From NCBI GenBank assembly GCA_023426545.1, contig JAFAAN010000037.1:1-64000 (forward strand): a stretch of DNA of 64,000 nt, read 5' to 3'. Below the pieces are notes generated by a model, which was not told where the DNA came from, did no database searches, and saw only the letters and a program-made list of their open reading frames with translations. The translations under genes were made by a program, and so were the position numbers. Below, in pieces: positions 8,792 through 17,708 of this stretch. Source of the DNA: Pseudomonadota bacterium. Lineage in GTDB: Bacteria; Myxococcota; Myxococcia; Myxococcales; Myxococcaceae. The number at the start of each line of letters is the position of its first letter. Position 1 is the first letter of the stretch.

Positions 8792-11700
8792 TCAGGGCAG
8801 GGGCTGGGGCGCCACCTGGATTTCGCGCACCAGCGTCTCGCCCTCCGCGAGCGCGAACTCCTCCCGGTAGAGCTCGAAGCGCGGGGGCTTCATCGCCAGT
8901 TCTCGCAAGAAGATGAACGTGTAGCGCCCAGCCGGGAGCTGCTCGTACACCTGCTCGGTTTCGTAGCTCTTCGTGGACGCGCGGAGGGCCGCGAAGCGCG
9001 CCCGTGAGCGCAGGTCGCCGCCGGAGAGGTCCGGCGGAAGCGGGACCGCGAGCAACGCGGTGTAGTACCTCGCGTCCGGGGGGAGGGGCGGCAGCCGGAT
9101 GTCGAGCCGCATCGTGCCAGTGCCCGCGGTTTCGGTGAGCGCGAACCTCACCGTCCCCATGGGAGGAATCCTCACGCGCTGCGGGTGGAAGCTCACGGCG
9201 CGCCCCTCCACCGAGCGGCCGATGGAGGCGGACAGGGTGTAGTCCCCCGCACGCACGTGCTCGGCCAGGAAGCGCCCCGTCTCCTCTTCGACGCGGATGG
9301 AGAAGTCCACCATGTCGGGCACGAGCTGCACGACGGCGTCCACGGGCTTTCCGTCGCGGTCGGTCAGGGTGCCTTCGACCCGCGCCCCCGGCGGCAGGCG
9401 AAGCTCCAGGTTCTCGTCACCCGTGCCAATCTGCTGGCGCCATGGTGGATGACCGGTGTTCGTATGGGCCAGCAGGTCCAGCGGGCGCGCTTCCAGCGGT
9501 GGGAAGGCGAAGGTGCCATCGATGTCGGTGACGACCGCGTCCAGCGGGACAACCTCCTCCATCGAGCCGCCTTCGCCCGGCAGGTGGACCTCGATGACGG
9601 TGTCCACCAGGGGTTGTGACGTCTCCGCGTCCAGCACCCGGCCGCGCACGTGGCGGCCGGCCACCAGCCGCACCTCGCCCAGGTCGACCGCTTCTCCCGA
9701 GGAGACCCGCACCTCACGCACGGCCCGCGTCAGGCCGGGGGCCTCGAAGCGCAGGCGCTGCTCACCTTCCCTGAGGGCGGTGAACCGGAAGGTGCCTCCG
9801 GGGTCCCGGATGGGCTGCTCGTTGAGGGTGAAACGGGTGATGGGCGAGCCATCCTCGCGCACCACGCGGCCATGGACATGGCCCTGGCCGCGCAGCACCA
9901 GTCGCACGTCGCGCGCGCCGGACATCGCGAGCACCGAGGGCGAACGGGCGCCGGGTGCCAGGGGCTCGGTGGCCTCGAACGCGTAGCCGTCCTTCGTGGC
10001 GCGCAGCGCGCTCGCGCCGTCCGTCACGTGATTCAAGGTGAAGCGGCCCTCCGCATCGCTGTCTGTGATGGACGGTGGGAGGTCCCGGCCTCTCTTGTCG
10101 AGCGCGCTCGCATCCACCATCGCGTTCGCCACCGGGCGCCCCTGCTCGTCCACCACGACGCCGGAGATGGGCGCTCCGGTCTCCAGCCGCAGCGAGACCT
10201 CGACTGTCTCGGTGCCGTGCAAGGTGAAGACGTGGCCGGTGCCCGCTCCGGCCATCAAGGTGTAGCGGCCCGGCGGGATGCCGCCGAAGGAGAAGCGCCC
10301 CTCCGCGTCGCTCTGCGCCCTCCGAGGGTCGCGCGTCTCGTCATCGTCCGCGAGCGTGAGGGCGACGTGGGGGATGGGCAGGTCCTGGGAGCCCGTGACG
10401 GTGCCCTCCACCCGGCCCGCCGCGCGCAGCACCACGCGGAGCGCTCCGTCGGGCACGCTCACCAGGACCCGCTCCTCCAGGTGGCTCTCGCTGGTGAAGA
10501 CGAGGGTGTGGCGCCCGGGCTGGATGAACGTCAGCTCGAAGCGGCCATGCTCATCCGAGGTGGTGGCCTCCACGCTCTGGAGGGCCAGCGCTTCCTCGTC
10601 GTGCTCCTCGCCGTCGAGGGTGATTTCCACAAGGGGCACGGGCGTGCCCTGCGTGTCGGTGACGGTGCCTTGGACAAGGTGGGCGCGCGGGAGGGTGAAG
10701 TCCAGGCGCAGGCCGGGCGCGGGCGTGTCGTCGTGCAGCAGGCCCTGGTAGCCGGAGGCCATGACATTGAAGATGTAGGGTTCGAGCCGAAACGGCCCCA
10801 TCCGGAACCGGCCATCCGCCCCGGAGGTGGCGTAGCCCACCGGAGGAGCCCGGCCCCTCGGCGCCGCGGCGCCGACCGTGGCCTCGGGGATGGGGTGCCC
10901 GGACTCGTCGCGCACGATGCCCTCCAGGTAGACGTGGGTGCCCAGCCGGACGGTGGCGTCCACGTCACCGCCTTCCTCGGTCAACGTCACCGCGGCGAAG
11001 CCGTACGCGCCCTGGTGCTCCGCGCGCACCTCGTAGTCGCCTGGAGAGAGCGGCGCGAGGGAGAAGCGGCCGTGTGCGTCCGTCACGGTGACGTGCGAGG
11101 TGTACTCCACATGGACCTCCGCGCCCGGCACGGGCCTGTCTCCGTCGAGCACCCGCCCGGACAGCCTCCGTGGAGGATGGAGGACGACGGGGTCGAGCGC
11201 CTCCGCGTCCACACCTTGGAGCGAGTCCGTCAGCAGGCCCTCGCTGGCGGCGACGAGGGTGTAGTCCCCTGGGGGCAGCGGGCCGAAGGCGAAGCGGCCT
11301 TCCGTGTTCGTCGTGGCCTCGAAGAAGCGGGAGTGTGCCTCGTGGAAGAGCGTCACGCGCGCGCCGGGCAGGGGCTCTCCGGATTCGGTGACGACGTGGC
11401 CGGGGAGGAAGAGGCCTGGTTCGAGGACGAGCTCCACGCACTCCGTGCCGGTGGCGACGTCCAGCGCCAGCGCGGCGTGCCGCTCACCCAGGGCCCAGAG
11501 CGCCACCGTGCCTCCGGAGAGGCCGCCGAGCTCAAACGTTCCGTCCTCCGCCGTCAGCGTTTGTGCCACCACGGGCGCGCCCCCGTGGCCCACTTCGACG
11601 AGGCCCCGCACCTGCTCCTCCGGCTCGCCCACGCAGTCGCCGGACGACAGCGGAACGTCCGGATCGCGGGTGTCGCAGGGGAGCGTGGACAGGGACTCGC

Positions 11701-11956
11701 CGGGCATGGCGCGCGTGGCGGAGACGGAGATTCCCCCCGCGGGGCGGCGCCGGGCGTCGAGCACGCGCCCGCGGAGAATCTGGTCGCCACGCGGCGGTGG
11801 CGTAGGGGCGCCGAGCGCGGGCCGCGGGCGTGACGTGGCCTTCGATGCCGCCGCGGGGGCCTCTTCCGAGGTGCCCGACTGGAAGCGCACGAGCGCCACC
11901 GCCAGCACCAGCGCGAGCGCGCCGAGTGCCACCCTCACCGCTGGCTGCTTGCGCAT
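8792..11956 (-). CDS. Exported carboxypeptidase-regulatory-repeat protein (copy 2)
   Basis: 1054 aa, paralogue of the adjacent copy 1. The N-terminus is nearly identical (MRKQ, V-ALGALALVLAV), followed by the same order of carboxypeptidase-regulatory-like beta-sandwich modules and the same Cys-containing segment (CDTRDPDVPLSSGDCVG). The C-terminal module in both ends with a YEQ-PAGRYTFI pattern. Middle modules have drifted strongly, so the duplication is not recent. It is transcribed toward copy 1 with 120 bp between them that contain a second copy of the promoter region, so the two may be expressed separately. Cell-surface or periplasmic structural role is inferred from the fold; there is no sorting signal that I can identify. 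Confidence 0.9.
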   Translation of the reverse strand: MRKQPAVRVALGALALVLAVALVRFQSGTSEEAPAAASKATSRPRPALGAPTPPPRGDQILRGRVLDARRRPAGGISVSATRAMPGESLSTLPCDTRDPDVPLSSGDCVGEPEEQVRGLVEVGHGGAPVVAQTLTAEDGTFELGGLSGGTVALWALGERHAALALDVATGTECVELVLEPGLFLPGHVVTESGEPLPGARVTLFHEAHSRFFEATTNTEGRFAFGPLPPGDYTLVAASEGLLTDSLQGVDAEALDPVVLHPPRRLSGRVLDGDRPVPGAEVHVEYTSHVTVTDAHGRFSLAPLSPGDYEVRAEHQGAYGFAAVTLTEEGGDVDATVRLGTHVYLEGIVRDESGHPIPEATVGAAAPRGRAPPVGYATSGADGRFRMGPFRLEPYIFNVMASGYQGLLHDDTPAPGLRLDFTLPRAHLVQGTVTDTQGTPVPLVEITLDGEEHDEEALALQSVEATTSDEHGRFELTFIQPGRHTLVFTSESHLEERVLVSVPDGALRVVLRAAGRVEGTVTGSQDLPIPHVALTLADDDETRDPRRAQSDAEGRFSFGGIPPGRYTLMAGAGTGHVFTLHGTETVEVSLRLETGAPISGVVVDEQGRPVANAMVDASALDKRGRDLPPSITDSDAEGRFTLNHVTDGASALRATKDGYAFEATEPLAPGARSPSVLAMSGARDVRLVLRGQGHVHGRVVREDGSPITRFTLNEQPIRDPGGTFRFTALREGEQRLRFEAPGLTRAVREVRVSSGEAVDLGEVRLVAGRHVRGRVLDAETSQPLVDTVIEVHLPGEGGSMEEVVPLDAVVTDIDGTFAFPPLEARPLDLLAHTNTGHPPWRQQIGTGDENLELRLPPGARVEGTLTDRDGKPVDAVVQLVPDMVDFSIRVEEETGRFLAEHVRAGDYTLSASIGRSVEGRAVSFHPQRVRIPPMGTVRFALTETAGTGTMRLDIRLPPLPPDARYYTALLAVPLPPDLSGGDLRSRARFAALRASTKSYETEQVYEQLPAGRYTFIFLRELAMKPPRFELYREEFALAEGETLVREIQVAPQPLP

Positions 11957-12020
11957 CGTGGTGCGTCCCCCGGTGAGAAGTCCGCGTCGAACCCGGTGGA
12001 CATCTTGGCCTGGGCATCCT
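11957..12020 (-). promoter_or_regulatory. Duplicated upstream region of copy 2
   Basis: Counterpart of 8672-8735. Read on the minus strand it carries the same GGGGGAC ribosome-binding site eight bases before ATG 11956 and the shared TCGAACCCGGTG segment. The PlsC-like gene ends at 12050, so the promoter must lie within or close to this ~90-bp interval unless the genes are co-transcribed. Confidence 0.45.
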
Positions 12021-12049
12021 CGCGGTGGAAGAGGGGCCGGGCCGGAGCG

Positions 12050-12760
12050 TTAGGGATTGGAGGGACCGGCCGCCAGCGCCTCGATGCGCGCCTTCTCCGA
12101 GACGATGAGGTTCCGGACGTGGTCACGCAGGGCGGGCACGTCGGGGAACGCGCTGGGGTCCACGGGGGGCATGACCTGGACATGGCAGCGGGCCGCGGTG
12201 TCCAGCACCAGCCCGTGCTTGGGCAGGGTGCGCGCGGTGCCGGTGAGGACCACGGGGATGATGGGGCAGCCCTGCTTCATGGCGAGAATGAAGGCGCCAT
12301 CCTTGAAGGGCTTCACGTTGCCGTCGGACGAGCGCGTGCCCTCGGGGAACATGAGGATGGGCACGCCGCGAGACAGCCAGTATTCGCAGTGGGCCATCAT
12401 CCTGGCGATGCTCGCCTTGTCCCCGCGCACCAGGGGGACATAGCGGTTGAGCCGCATGTTCCAGCCGATGAGGGGCAGGTTGAAGTTCGACGCCTTGGAG
12501 ACCCACTTGAAGGGGCGGTAGAGGCCGAAGAGGACCAGGATGTCGCCGAGCGACTCGTGGTTGGACACGAGGACCGCCGCGCCCTTCCAGGGCAGGTGCT
12601 CGCGGCCGTGGACCCTCAGGTGCCAGAGCGGGTTGACGTAGAAGTAGAGCTGCGCCCAGAAGCACGAATACAGGTGCAGCACGCGGCCGTTCCGGTCGAA
12701 CGGCAGCGTGACGGCCCAGACCAGCACCGCGCCCACGAAGAGCACCGTGCTGGAGACCAC
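12050..12760 (-). CDS. 1-acyl-sn-glycerol-3-phosphate acyltransferase-like (PlsC family)
   Basis: The protein has the four PlsC/LPLAT blocks: motif I NHESLGD (catalytic His/Asp), the arginine region of motif II, motif III FPEGTRSSDG and the proline-containing motif IV after it. The family transfers an acyl chain to lysophosphatidate at the cytoplasmic membrane. The GTG start at 12760 gives 236 aa but cuts the first transmembrane helix. Thirteen more in-frame codons upstream (RLLFSIVFWAFL and flanks) are strongly hydrophobic and open back to an ATT at 12799. Only rare start codons (ATT, CTG) are available there, so the true start is uncertain. The gene is divergent from the DUF2381 gene and may have a housekeeping or ornithine-lipid-type role. 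Confidence 0.88.
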   Translation of the reverse strand: MVSSTVLFVGAVLVWAVTLPFDRNGRVLHLYSCFWAQLYFYVNPLWHLRVHGREHLPWKGAAVLVSNHESLGDILVLFGLYRPFKWVSKASNFNLPLIGWNMRLNRYVPLVRGDKASIARMMAHCEYWLSRGVPILMFPEGTRSSDGNVKPFKDGAFILAMKQGCPIIPVVLTGTARTLPKHGLVLDTAARCHVQVMPPVDPSAFPDVPALRDHVRNLIVSEKARIEALAAGPSNP

Positions 12761-12930
12761 CAGGAACGCCCAGAAGACGATGGAGAACAGGAGTCGAATG
12801 GCGCGCGCAGTGTGCCACAGGCCCGGCGCTTGTGGACCTGTACTTGAAGGCGCCCCGGGAGTTCACGGGTTCGGCTTTCCAGACAGTGCGGGTTACCGGC
12901 TCTGGTAGGGTCGCCGCCGGAGAGCGCGCA

Positions 12931-13848
12931 TTGCCTCGACTTGTTGCCATTCTTTCCCTGCTGCTGGGATTCGCCGCCCCGGCGCAATCCCTCCCAGGCG
13001 CACGTGAGCGCATCGAGCGGCGCGTCATCCTGTCCGGCAATCCCTCCGAGCTGGTGCCGGAGGTGCGAATCGCCGCGGGCACCGCCACCTTGCTGCGCTT
13101 CGACGCGGCGCTCGACCGAGGCGCGGTCGAGGTCGAGGGGCGCGAGCGCTTCCAATGGATGGATGCCGGAGAGCGGGTCCTGGTGCTGGAGCCCCGGGTG
13201 GAGCTGGGCCCGGGAGAGCGGTTGCTGCTCCGCGTGCGCTATGCGGATGGCGCCACGCCCGCGCAGGGCATCTTCGCGCTCGTCTCCCACGAATCCAAGG
13301 TGGATGCCCGGGTGGATGTCTTCCGGAGGCGCGACTCCATCGAGGTGCTGCGAGCCGAGCTCACGGACGTGCGCGCGCAGTTGGCCTCCAAGGAGGCCGA
13401 GCTGGACGCGCTCCACGCCCGCTGTCAGGCCAGTGGCCCCGCGGGTCTCGTGTTGGCCGGGCTCCTGAGGGGCAATGGTGCTCGGGGACACACCCTCACG
13501 CGTGTCACGACAGCGAAGTCTGAGGGGGGCCTGGTCTATGTGAGTGGCATGGCGCTCCACGCTTTCGCCTGGTCCGTTTTCGACATCGTCGTGCGGAACG
13601 AAGGCTCGGAGCCGTGGACAGCCAGGACGGCGAGGCTGAGCAGCCTCTCCCGTGGGGGGCGCGTCGAGGTGGTGGCCGTCAGGACGCAGCAGCCCTCGAT
13701 TGCTCCAGGCGAAATGGGGCGTGTCGTCATCGAGACGAAGGCATTACCGGAGGAATGGGGTGCAGCAATCCGTTTGGAAGTGGGGGATGGTGCGGAGAGC
13801 GGGCGGAAACTCTCTCTCAGCGTGACGCTCGATAGGGCCTCATATTGA
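12931..13848 (+). CDS. DUF2381 family protein (TIGR02268-like)
   Basis: 305 aa from TTG 12931, chosen because GGAGAG lies just upstream and the start opens directly into a signal peptide (LPRLVAILSLLLGFAAPAQS). A longer frame from 12832 exists but would bury the signal peptide. The body fits the myxobacterial paralogous family: an N-terminal beta domain (ERRVILSGNPSELVPEV, LRVRYADG), a short coiled coil (about residues 150-180, VLRAELTDVRAQLASKEAEL) and a C-terminal beta-sandwich. The TGA overlaps the TTG start of the Ser/Thr kinase, an arrangement seen repeatedly for this family. A periplasmic or outer-membrane-associated partner or sensor of the kinase is a reasonable inference; no biochemical role is known to me. 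Confidence 0.85.
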   Translation: MPRLVAILSLLLGFAAPAQSLPGARERIERRVILSGNPSELVPEVRIAAGTATLLRFDAALDRGAVEVEGRERFQWMDAGERVLVLEPRVELGPGERLLLRVRYADGATPAQGIFALVSHESKVDARVDVFRRRDSIEVLRAELTDVRAQLASKEAELDALHARCQASGPAGLVLAGLLRGNGARGHTLTRVTTAKSEGGLVYVSGMALHAFAWSVFDIVVRNEGSEPWTARTARLSSLSRGGRVEVVAVRTQQPSIAPGEMGRVVIETKALPEEWGAAIRLEVGDGAESGRKLSLSVTLDRASY

Positions 13849-15674
13849 TTGCCATATACCACCCCGCGCAGCTCCAGCCTGGGCAGACGGTCGATGGGTG
13901 GCGCGTCGTCCAACTGTTGGGCGCGGGCACTTACGGCGCTGTCTACCGGGTCGAGAAGAACGGGCAGCACTTCGCGATGAAGGTCGCCATGCACCGCGCC
14001 AGCAGTGGCGACGCGGAGCAGGCGGACGCGCGGCTGAGGCGAGAGCTGGGGTGCCTGGTCCACCTGTCACACCCGAACATCATCGCCTCCCGTGCCTACG
14101 GCCGGTGGCCAGACCTCCTCTCCGGCTGGCTGTACGTCATCCTTGACCTCGTGGAGGGCTACACCCTGGCTGAGTGGGTGGAGCGCATGCACCCCACCGC
14201 CCAGGAAGTCGCCCGCCTCTTCGGAAAGCTGGCGGGAGCCCTGGACTACATGCATGGGCGCGGCGTCTTCCACCGGGACCTGAAGCTCGGCAACATCATG
14301 GTGCGCGCTTCAGACGGAGAGCCGCTCATCCTCGACTTCAGCGCGGGCGATTACACCCATGCCGAGGACCTGACGGACGCGCCGCTCCCTCCTGGCACCC
14401 GGCGCTACCGCGCGCCGGAGGCTTATCGCTTCCTGCGCGAGCACGGCGACAAGCGTGGCGCGCGCTACGAGTTCAAGGTGACGGATGACGTCTACGCGCT
14501 GGGCGTCTGCCTCTTCGACGTGTTGACCGCGCCCGAACCAACGAGCGGCGCATTCAAGGTGCCCGTCGAGGGCCGGTGGATGCCGCCGCCCGTACGCCTG
14601 TTGAATCCGCGTGTGCCGGAGCCGTTGAGCGACGCGGCCATGAACTTCATCGCGCGCAGGCCGGAGCACCGGCCACCCACGGCGGAGGTGATGCGCCGCA
14701 AGCTGGAAGCGCTCGCCACGGAAGCGGGGCCGGAGTGGACGACGCCCCTCCATTCCCTGGCGACGAAGCCGCGTCTCGACCCGGCGTCAGGCACCGAGGA
14801 TCCCGCGCCTCCACGTCCTCGTTCCAGGAGGCGGGCTGTCCTGCTCGGGGCCGTGTGGGTCGTGGGGCTGGCCGCCGCACTCGTGATGATGCGGTCTGCA
14901 CCCCCGGAGGCGCCCGCGCGGGCGGAGAGTGCTGGGCCCGTGAGCCATCCGGCGAGCGACACGGGGCTCGTGGCCCAGGTTGAAGCGCCCTCCTTGCCGC
15001 CCCCGCTCGTGGAGGATGGCGGCGTGCCGCAGGACGCGGGTGCCACGACGCTGCATGTGCCCGCCACTTCATCCGCTGGGGTAGCGTCACCCCCTCAAGC
15101 ATCCGTCCAGAAGGAAAGCCCCGCCGTGAAGCGTGTCCCCACCGTCGTCAGTCCGTCCGAAGCCCCGGCCAAGAAGGTCCTTGTCTCCGGAGGAAGCGGG
15201 GCGGATTTCCTCACGAAGTGCGCGGCCGCCAGCGCCGCGGTGGCCTTGCAGCTCGGCTGCCCGAGTAGCTCGCAGGTGCGTCCCTCGCCCTCCGAGTGCC
15301 CCGCCGAGGCGCTGGCCGCCATGCGTAAGCTGCGCATCCCGCCGCGAAGCGACGTTCAGCTCACCATCGACATGCGGCAGCCAGGGGACCCAACGGAGCG
15401 TGGTGTGTATGGTGATGGACCCGTGCGTGGCGTCGTTTGGGGGGATATGACACCCTGGCTGCCCGAAGGCACCATTCTCCATGGGCAGCTCTGGACGGCG
15501 GACGGGAACCTCTATGCTCGCTACACCCGGGCCGATTATCCGGACGGTAACTCCTATCCCGTGTGTCTGGCCATCGGCGACAAGGGGCCGGAGCCTGGGT
15601 TGGAGGGGTCGAAGCCGGGAGCCGTCGTCTTCGAGAGGACCTTCCCAGCTTATCCGGTGGGACGCTGGCCCTGA
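13845..15674 (+). CDS. Membrane Ser/Thr protein kinase, partner of DUF2381 protein
   Basis: 609 aa starting at TTG 13845, which overlaps the preceding stop (TTGA). The N-terminal kinase domain shows the glycine loop GAGTYGAVYR, the ATP-anchoring lysine in FAMKV, the catalytic HRDLKLGN (H143-D145) and an activation-segment DFS (D164-F165-S166) in place of DFG. All catalytic residues except the DFG glycine are present, so activity is likely. A proline/arginine-rich linker leads to one transmembrane helix (about residues 331-351), a low-complexity spacer, and a ~150-residue C-terminal extracytoplasmic domain with several Cys. Translation is probably coupled to the DUF2381 gene. Substrates are unknown. 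Confidence 0.9.
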   Translation: MIAIYHPAQLQPGQTVDGWRVVQLLGAGTYGAVYRVEKNGQHFAMKVAMHRASSGDAEQADARLRRELGCLVHLSHPNIIASRAYGRWPDLLSGWLYVILDLVEGYTLAEWVERMHPTAQEVARLFGKLAGALDYMHGRGVFHRDLKLGNIMVRASDGEPLILDFSAGDYTHAEDLTDAPLPPGTRRYRAPEAYRFLREHGDKRGARYEFKVTDDVYALGVCLFDVLTAPEPTSGAFKVPVEGRWMPPPVRLLNPRVPEPLSDAAMNFIARRPEHRPPTAEVMRRKLEALATEAGPEWTTPLHSLATKPRLDPASGTEDPAPPRPRSRRRAVLLGAVWVVGLAAALVMMRSAPPEAPARAESAGPVSHPASDTGLVAQVEAPSLPPPLVEDGGVPQDAGATTLHVPATSSAGVASPPQASVQKESPAVKRVPTVVSPSEAPAKKVLVSGGSGADFLTKCAAASAAVALQLGCPSSSQVRPSPSECPAEALAAMRKLRIPPRSDVQLTIDMRQPGDPTERGVYGDGPVRGVVWGDMTPWLPEGTILHGQLWTADGNLYARYTRADYPDGNSYPVCLAIGDKGPEPGLEGSKPGAVVFERTFPAYPVGRWP

Positions 15675-15843
15675 GCGCGAGTGTAAAGGTTCTTTCCAAT
15701 CTGGAAATGACAACGGACTCCGGGTGAAGCCGGGCGCGCGGTGGTAGGGACCCGTGACGTCATTCACTCCGGAGGGGGCAGCAGGTAGCTTGCTGTTTGT
15801 CTTTGCGAGGCATCGCTCGCGGAGGCGGCAAGGAGCCCCCTTC

Positions 15844-17097
15844 ATGTCCAATGAGAAAGACCCTCGGCCTGCCGAGGGCGCGGTCCTCTTTTGTAATGGG
15901 GACACCGCCTACGAGTTCTTCCAGGACCTCGGCCTGGGCCGCAACGGCGAGCGCCTCATGCTCGCGCAGCCTCGTACCCCGTTCGGCACCCAGGGCAAGG
16001 TGCTGCTCAAGTGCGTGGCCCTTCCGGACGCGAAGTTCCTGGAGAAGTTCCCCCGCGCCCGTGCGCGGCTGGAGGAGGAGACGCGGCTGGCGCAGTTCCT
16101 CCAGCACCCCAACATCGCCCGCGTCCACGGCCTCTTCGAGATGAAGTACGGCCTGTGCGCCGTCATGGAGTGCGTGGAGGGCTTCAGCCTGGACGCGCTG
16201 CTGACCATTGCGCAGACGCGGGGTGGCTACTTCTCGGAGTCCTTCGTCCTGTACGTGTTCGCGGAGGTGGCGGCGGCTCTGGCCTACGCGCACTCGCGGA
16301 CGGACGACGCTGGCATGCCGCTCGGCATCGTCAATCGCGACATCAACCCCGCCCGCATCCGCTTGCGCCCGAATGGCGCCGTGGCGCTGACGGATTTTGG
16401 CCTGGCCTTCTCCCGGCTCGCGGGGCGTGTGGCCACGTCACTGCCGCGTCCCAGGGGCGACGTCCTCTACGCCTCCCCGGAGGCGCTGCTGGGGGAGTCC
16501 GTGGACGCGCGAGGCGACCTCTTCTCCCTCGGCTTGACGATGCTGGAGTTCGCCACGGGCAGACACCTGTACGACCCGGCGGACCTGAAGATTTCGGAGG
16601 CGGAGTCGCGCCTCTCTTCCGCGGAGCACCAACGCGTCCTGCACGCCTCCATCACCAACATGGAGACGGGGCAGCCGCTCTATGTCGAGGACGCCATCTG
16701 GTGCGCCATGGTGTACCGCGCCCAGGACATTGGCCGTGCGGCCTTCGGCGTGTCCAAGCAGTTGCGCGCCCTCTTCTACAAGCTGTTGCGACGAAGGCCC
16801 GGGGAGCGCTTCCAGTCGGCGGCCGAGCTGGAGGCTGCCGCGCGCGCCCGGCTGGCGCAGTTGGGGCCCTACGGTGCGGCCGATGCGGTGAATGAAGTCC
16901 AGCAGGCGCTCTTCGAGGCGGGCGAGGCGCTGGAGGAGCTGAACTTGCTGGATGATGAGGGCGGCTTCGTCCCGGCGGACTGGCTCGCGCACCCGGACAC
17001 CATCGAGACGCGGCCGGAGCGCTGCATTTCGGATGAGCTGACGACGGAGCCTGGTGCCAGCGCGCGCCGGGATGCGAAGGCGCCGCCGACCGCCTGA
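15844..17097 (+). CDS. Ser/Thr kinase-like protein with degenerate catalytic loop
   Basis: 417 aa from ATG 15844 (AAGGAG about 8 bases upstream); the frame is open further upstream but lacks coding character. The kinase fold is recognisable: a candidate lysine in VLLKCV, HPNIARVHGLF, an activation DFG (D184) followed by YASPEALLGE, and the D-FSLG helix. The catalytic loop, however, reads NRDINPARI: the aspartate (D166) is kept, but the first His is Asn, the Lys is Asn and the Mg-binding Asn is Arg. The glycine loop is also not canonical. It may be a weak kinase or a pseudokinase. No transmembrane segment is visible. It follows the DUF2381/kinase pair after 169 bp and has its own ribosome-binding site. 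Confidence 0.85.
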   Translation: MSNEKDPRPAEGAVLFCNGDTAYEFFQDLGLGRNGERLMLAQPRTPFGTQGKVLLKCVALPDAKFLEKFPRARARLEEETRLAQFLQHPNIARVHGLFEMKYGLCAVMECVEGFSLDALLTIAQTRGGYFSESFVLYVFAEVAAALAYAHSRTDDAGMPLGIVNRDINPARIRLRPNGAVALTDFGLAFSRLAGRVATSLPRPRGDVLYASPEALLGESVDARGDLFSLGLTMLEFATGRHLYDPADLKISEAESRLSSAEHQRVLHASITNMETGQPLYVEDAIWCAMVYRAQDIGRAAFGVSKQLRALFYKLLRRRPGERFQSAAELEAAARARLAQLGPYGAADAVNEVQQALFEAGEALEELNLLDDEGGFVPADWLAHPDTIETRPERCISDELTTEPGASARRDAKAPPTA

Positions 17098-17216
17098 CGT
17101 CGGCTTCCATCTCTCACGGCAGCGGAGTCGCCACCGGCCCGGCGGAGCGCGCTGAGCAGGCCGGGAGACGTGTGTCCTTTCTTCCCCTGGCAAGGGGGCG
17201 TTCACGGGAGACGTGT

Positions 17217-17708
17217 ATGCATCGGAAGCGGAGTCGTGCTGTCGCGTTGCTGCTGCTCTTGCTCTCCTGGCCGGGGTGGGCCTCGGAGCCTCCTTCTCCT
17301 GGGGAAGAGGAGGCGCCCATGGCACCGGCCATGCCCTCGCTCTCGGACTGGGGGCAACTCATCCGTAGCCTCCAGTTCGGCTCGGACAATGTACGCGGGG
17401 GCCTCTCCAAGCACCTGAAGTTGTCGCTGGGCGCGGAAGCCTTCTCCTGGGGCCGCTTCGATGTGGATGGGCGCGTGGCCGTGCAGCTCTTCGAGCGCAG
17501 CCTGGAAGTGGCGTTGCAGGGCCTGGGAGTGGGGATGGGGCTGCCCGGAGCGCGCTACCTCGGCGGCGCCGGGGTGCACTGGCGTTTCCTGGGCGGGAAG
17601 CTCTACGTGATGGGGACGGGCGGCACGCTGTTGTTCCCCACGGCGGAAGGGGTGCTGCGGCCGGGAGCGTTCGCCTCGGCGGGGCTGGGGGTGGACAATG
17701 CGCGCTGA
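17217..17708 (+). CDS. Small exported protein upstream of the SitA-like toxin
   Basis: 163 aa from ATG 17217 (GGGAG upstream). It has a clear signal peptide (MHRKRSRAVALLLLLLSWPG, cleavage near WAS), a short acidic/proline segment, then ~110 residues of alternating aromatic and glycine beta-strands resembling a small barrel or an immunoglobulin-like domain. No cysteine for lipidation follows the signal. The last codons overlap the start of the toxin gene by 11 nt, so the pair is translationally coupled. In described myxobacterial sit loci a gene (sitB) often precedes sitA and helps delivery; this gene has that position, but I cannot show homology. Confidence 0.75.
   Translation: MHRKRSRAVALLLLLLSWPGWASEPPSPGEEEAPMAPAMPSLSDWGQLIRSLQFGSDNVRGGLSKHLKLSLGAEAFSWGRFDVDGRVAVQLFERSLEVALQGLGVGMGLPGARYLGGAGVHWRFLGGKLYVMGTGGTLLFPTAEGVLRPGAFASAGLGVDNAR

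Noticed and set aside
9650..11833. 727-codon plus-strand frame opposite the second carboxypeptidase-regulatory gene
   Set aside because: Composition is that of a complement frame; no start with ribosome-binding site, and the minus-strand gene explains the region fully.
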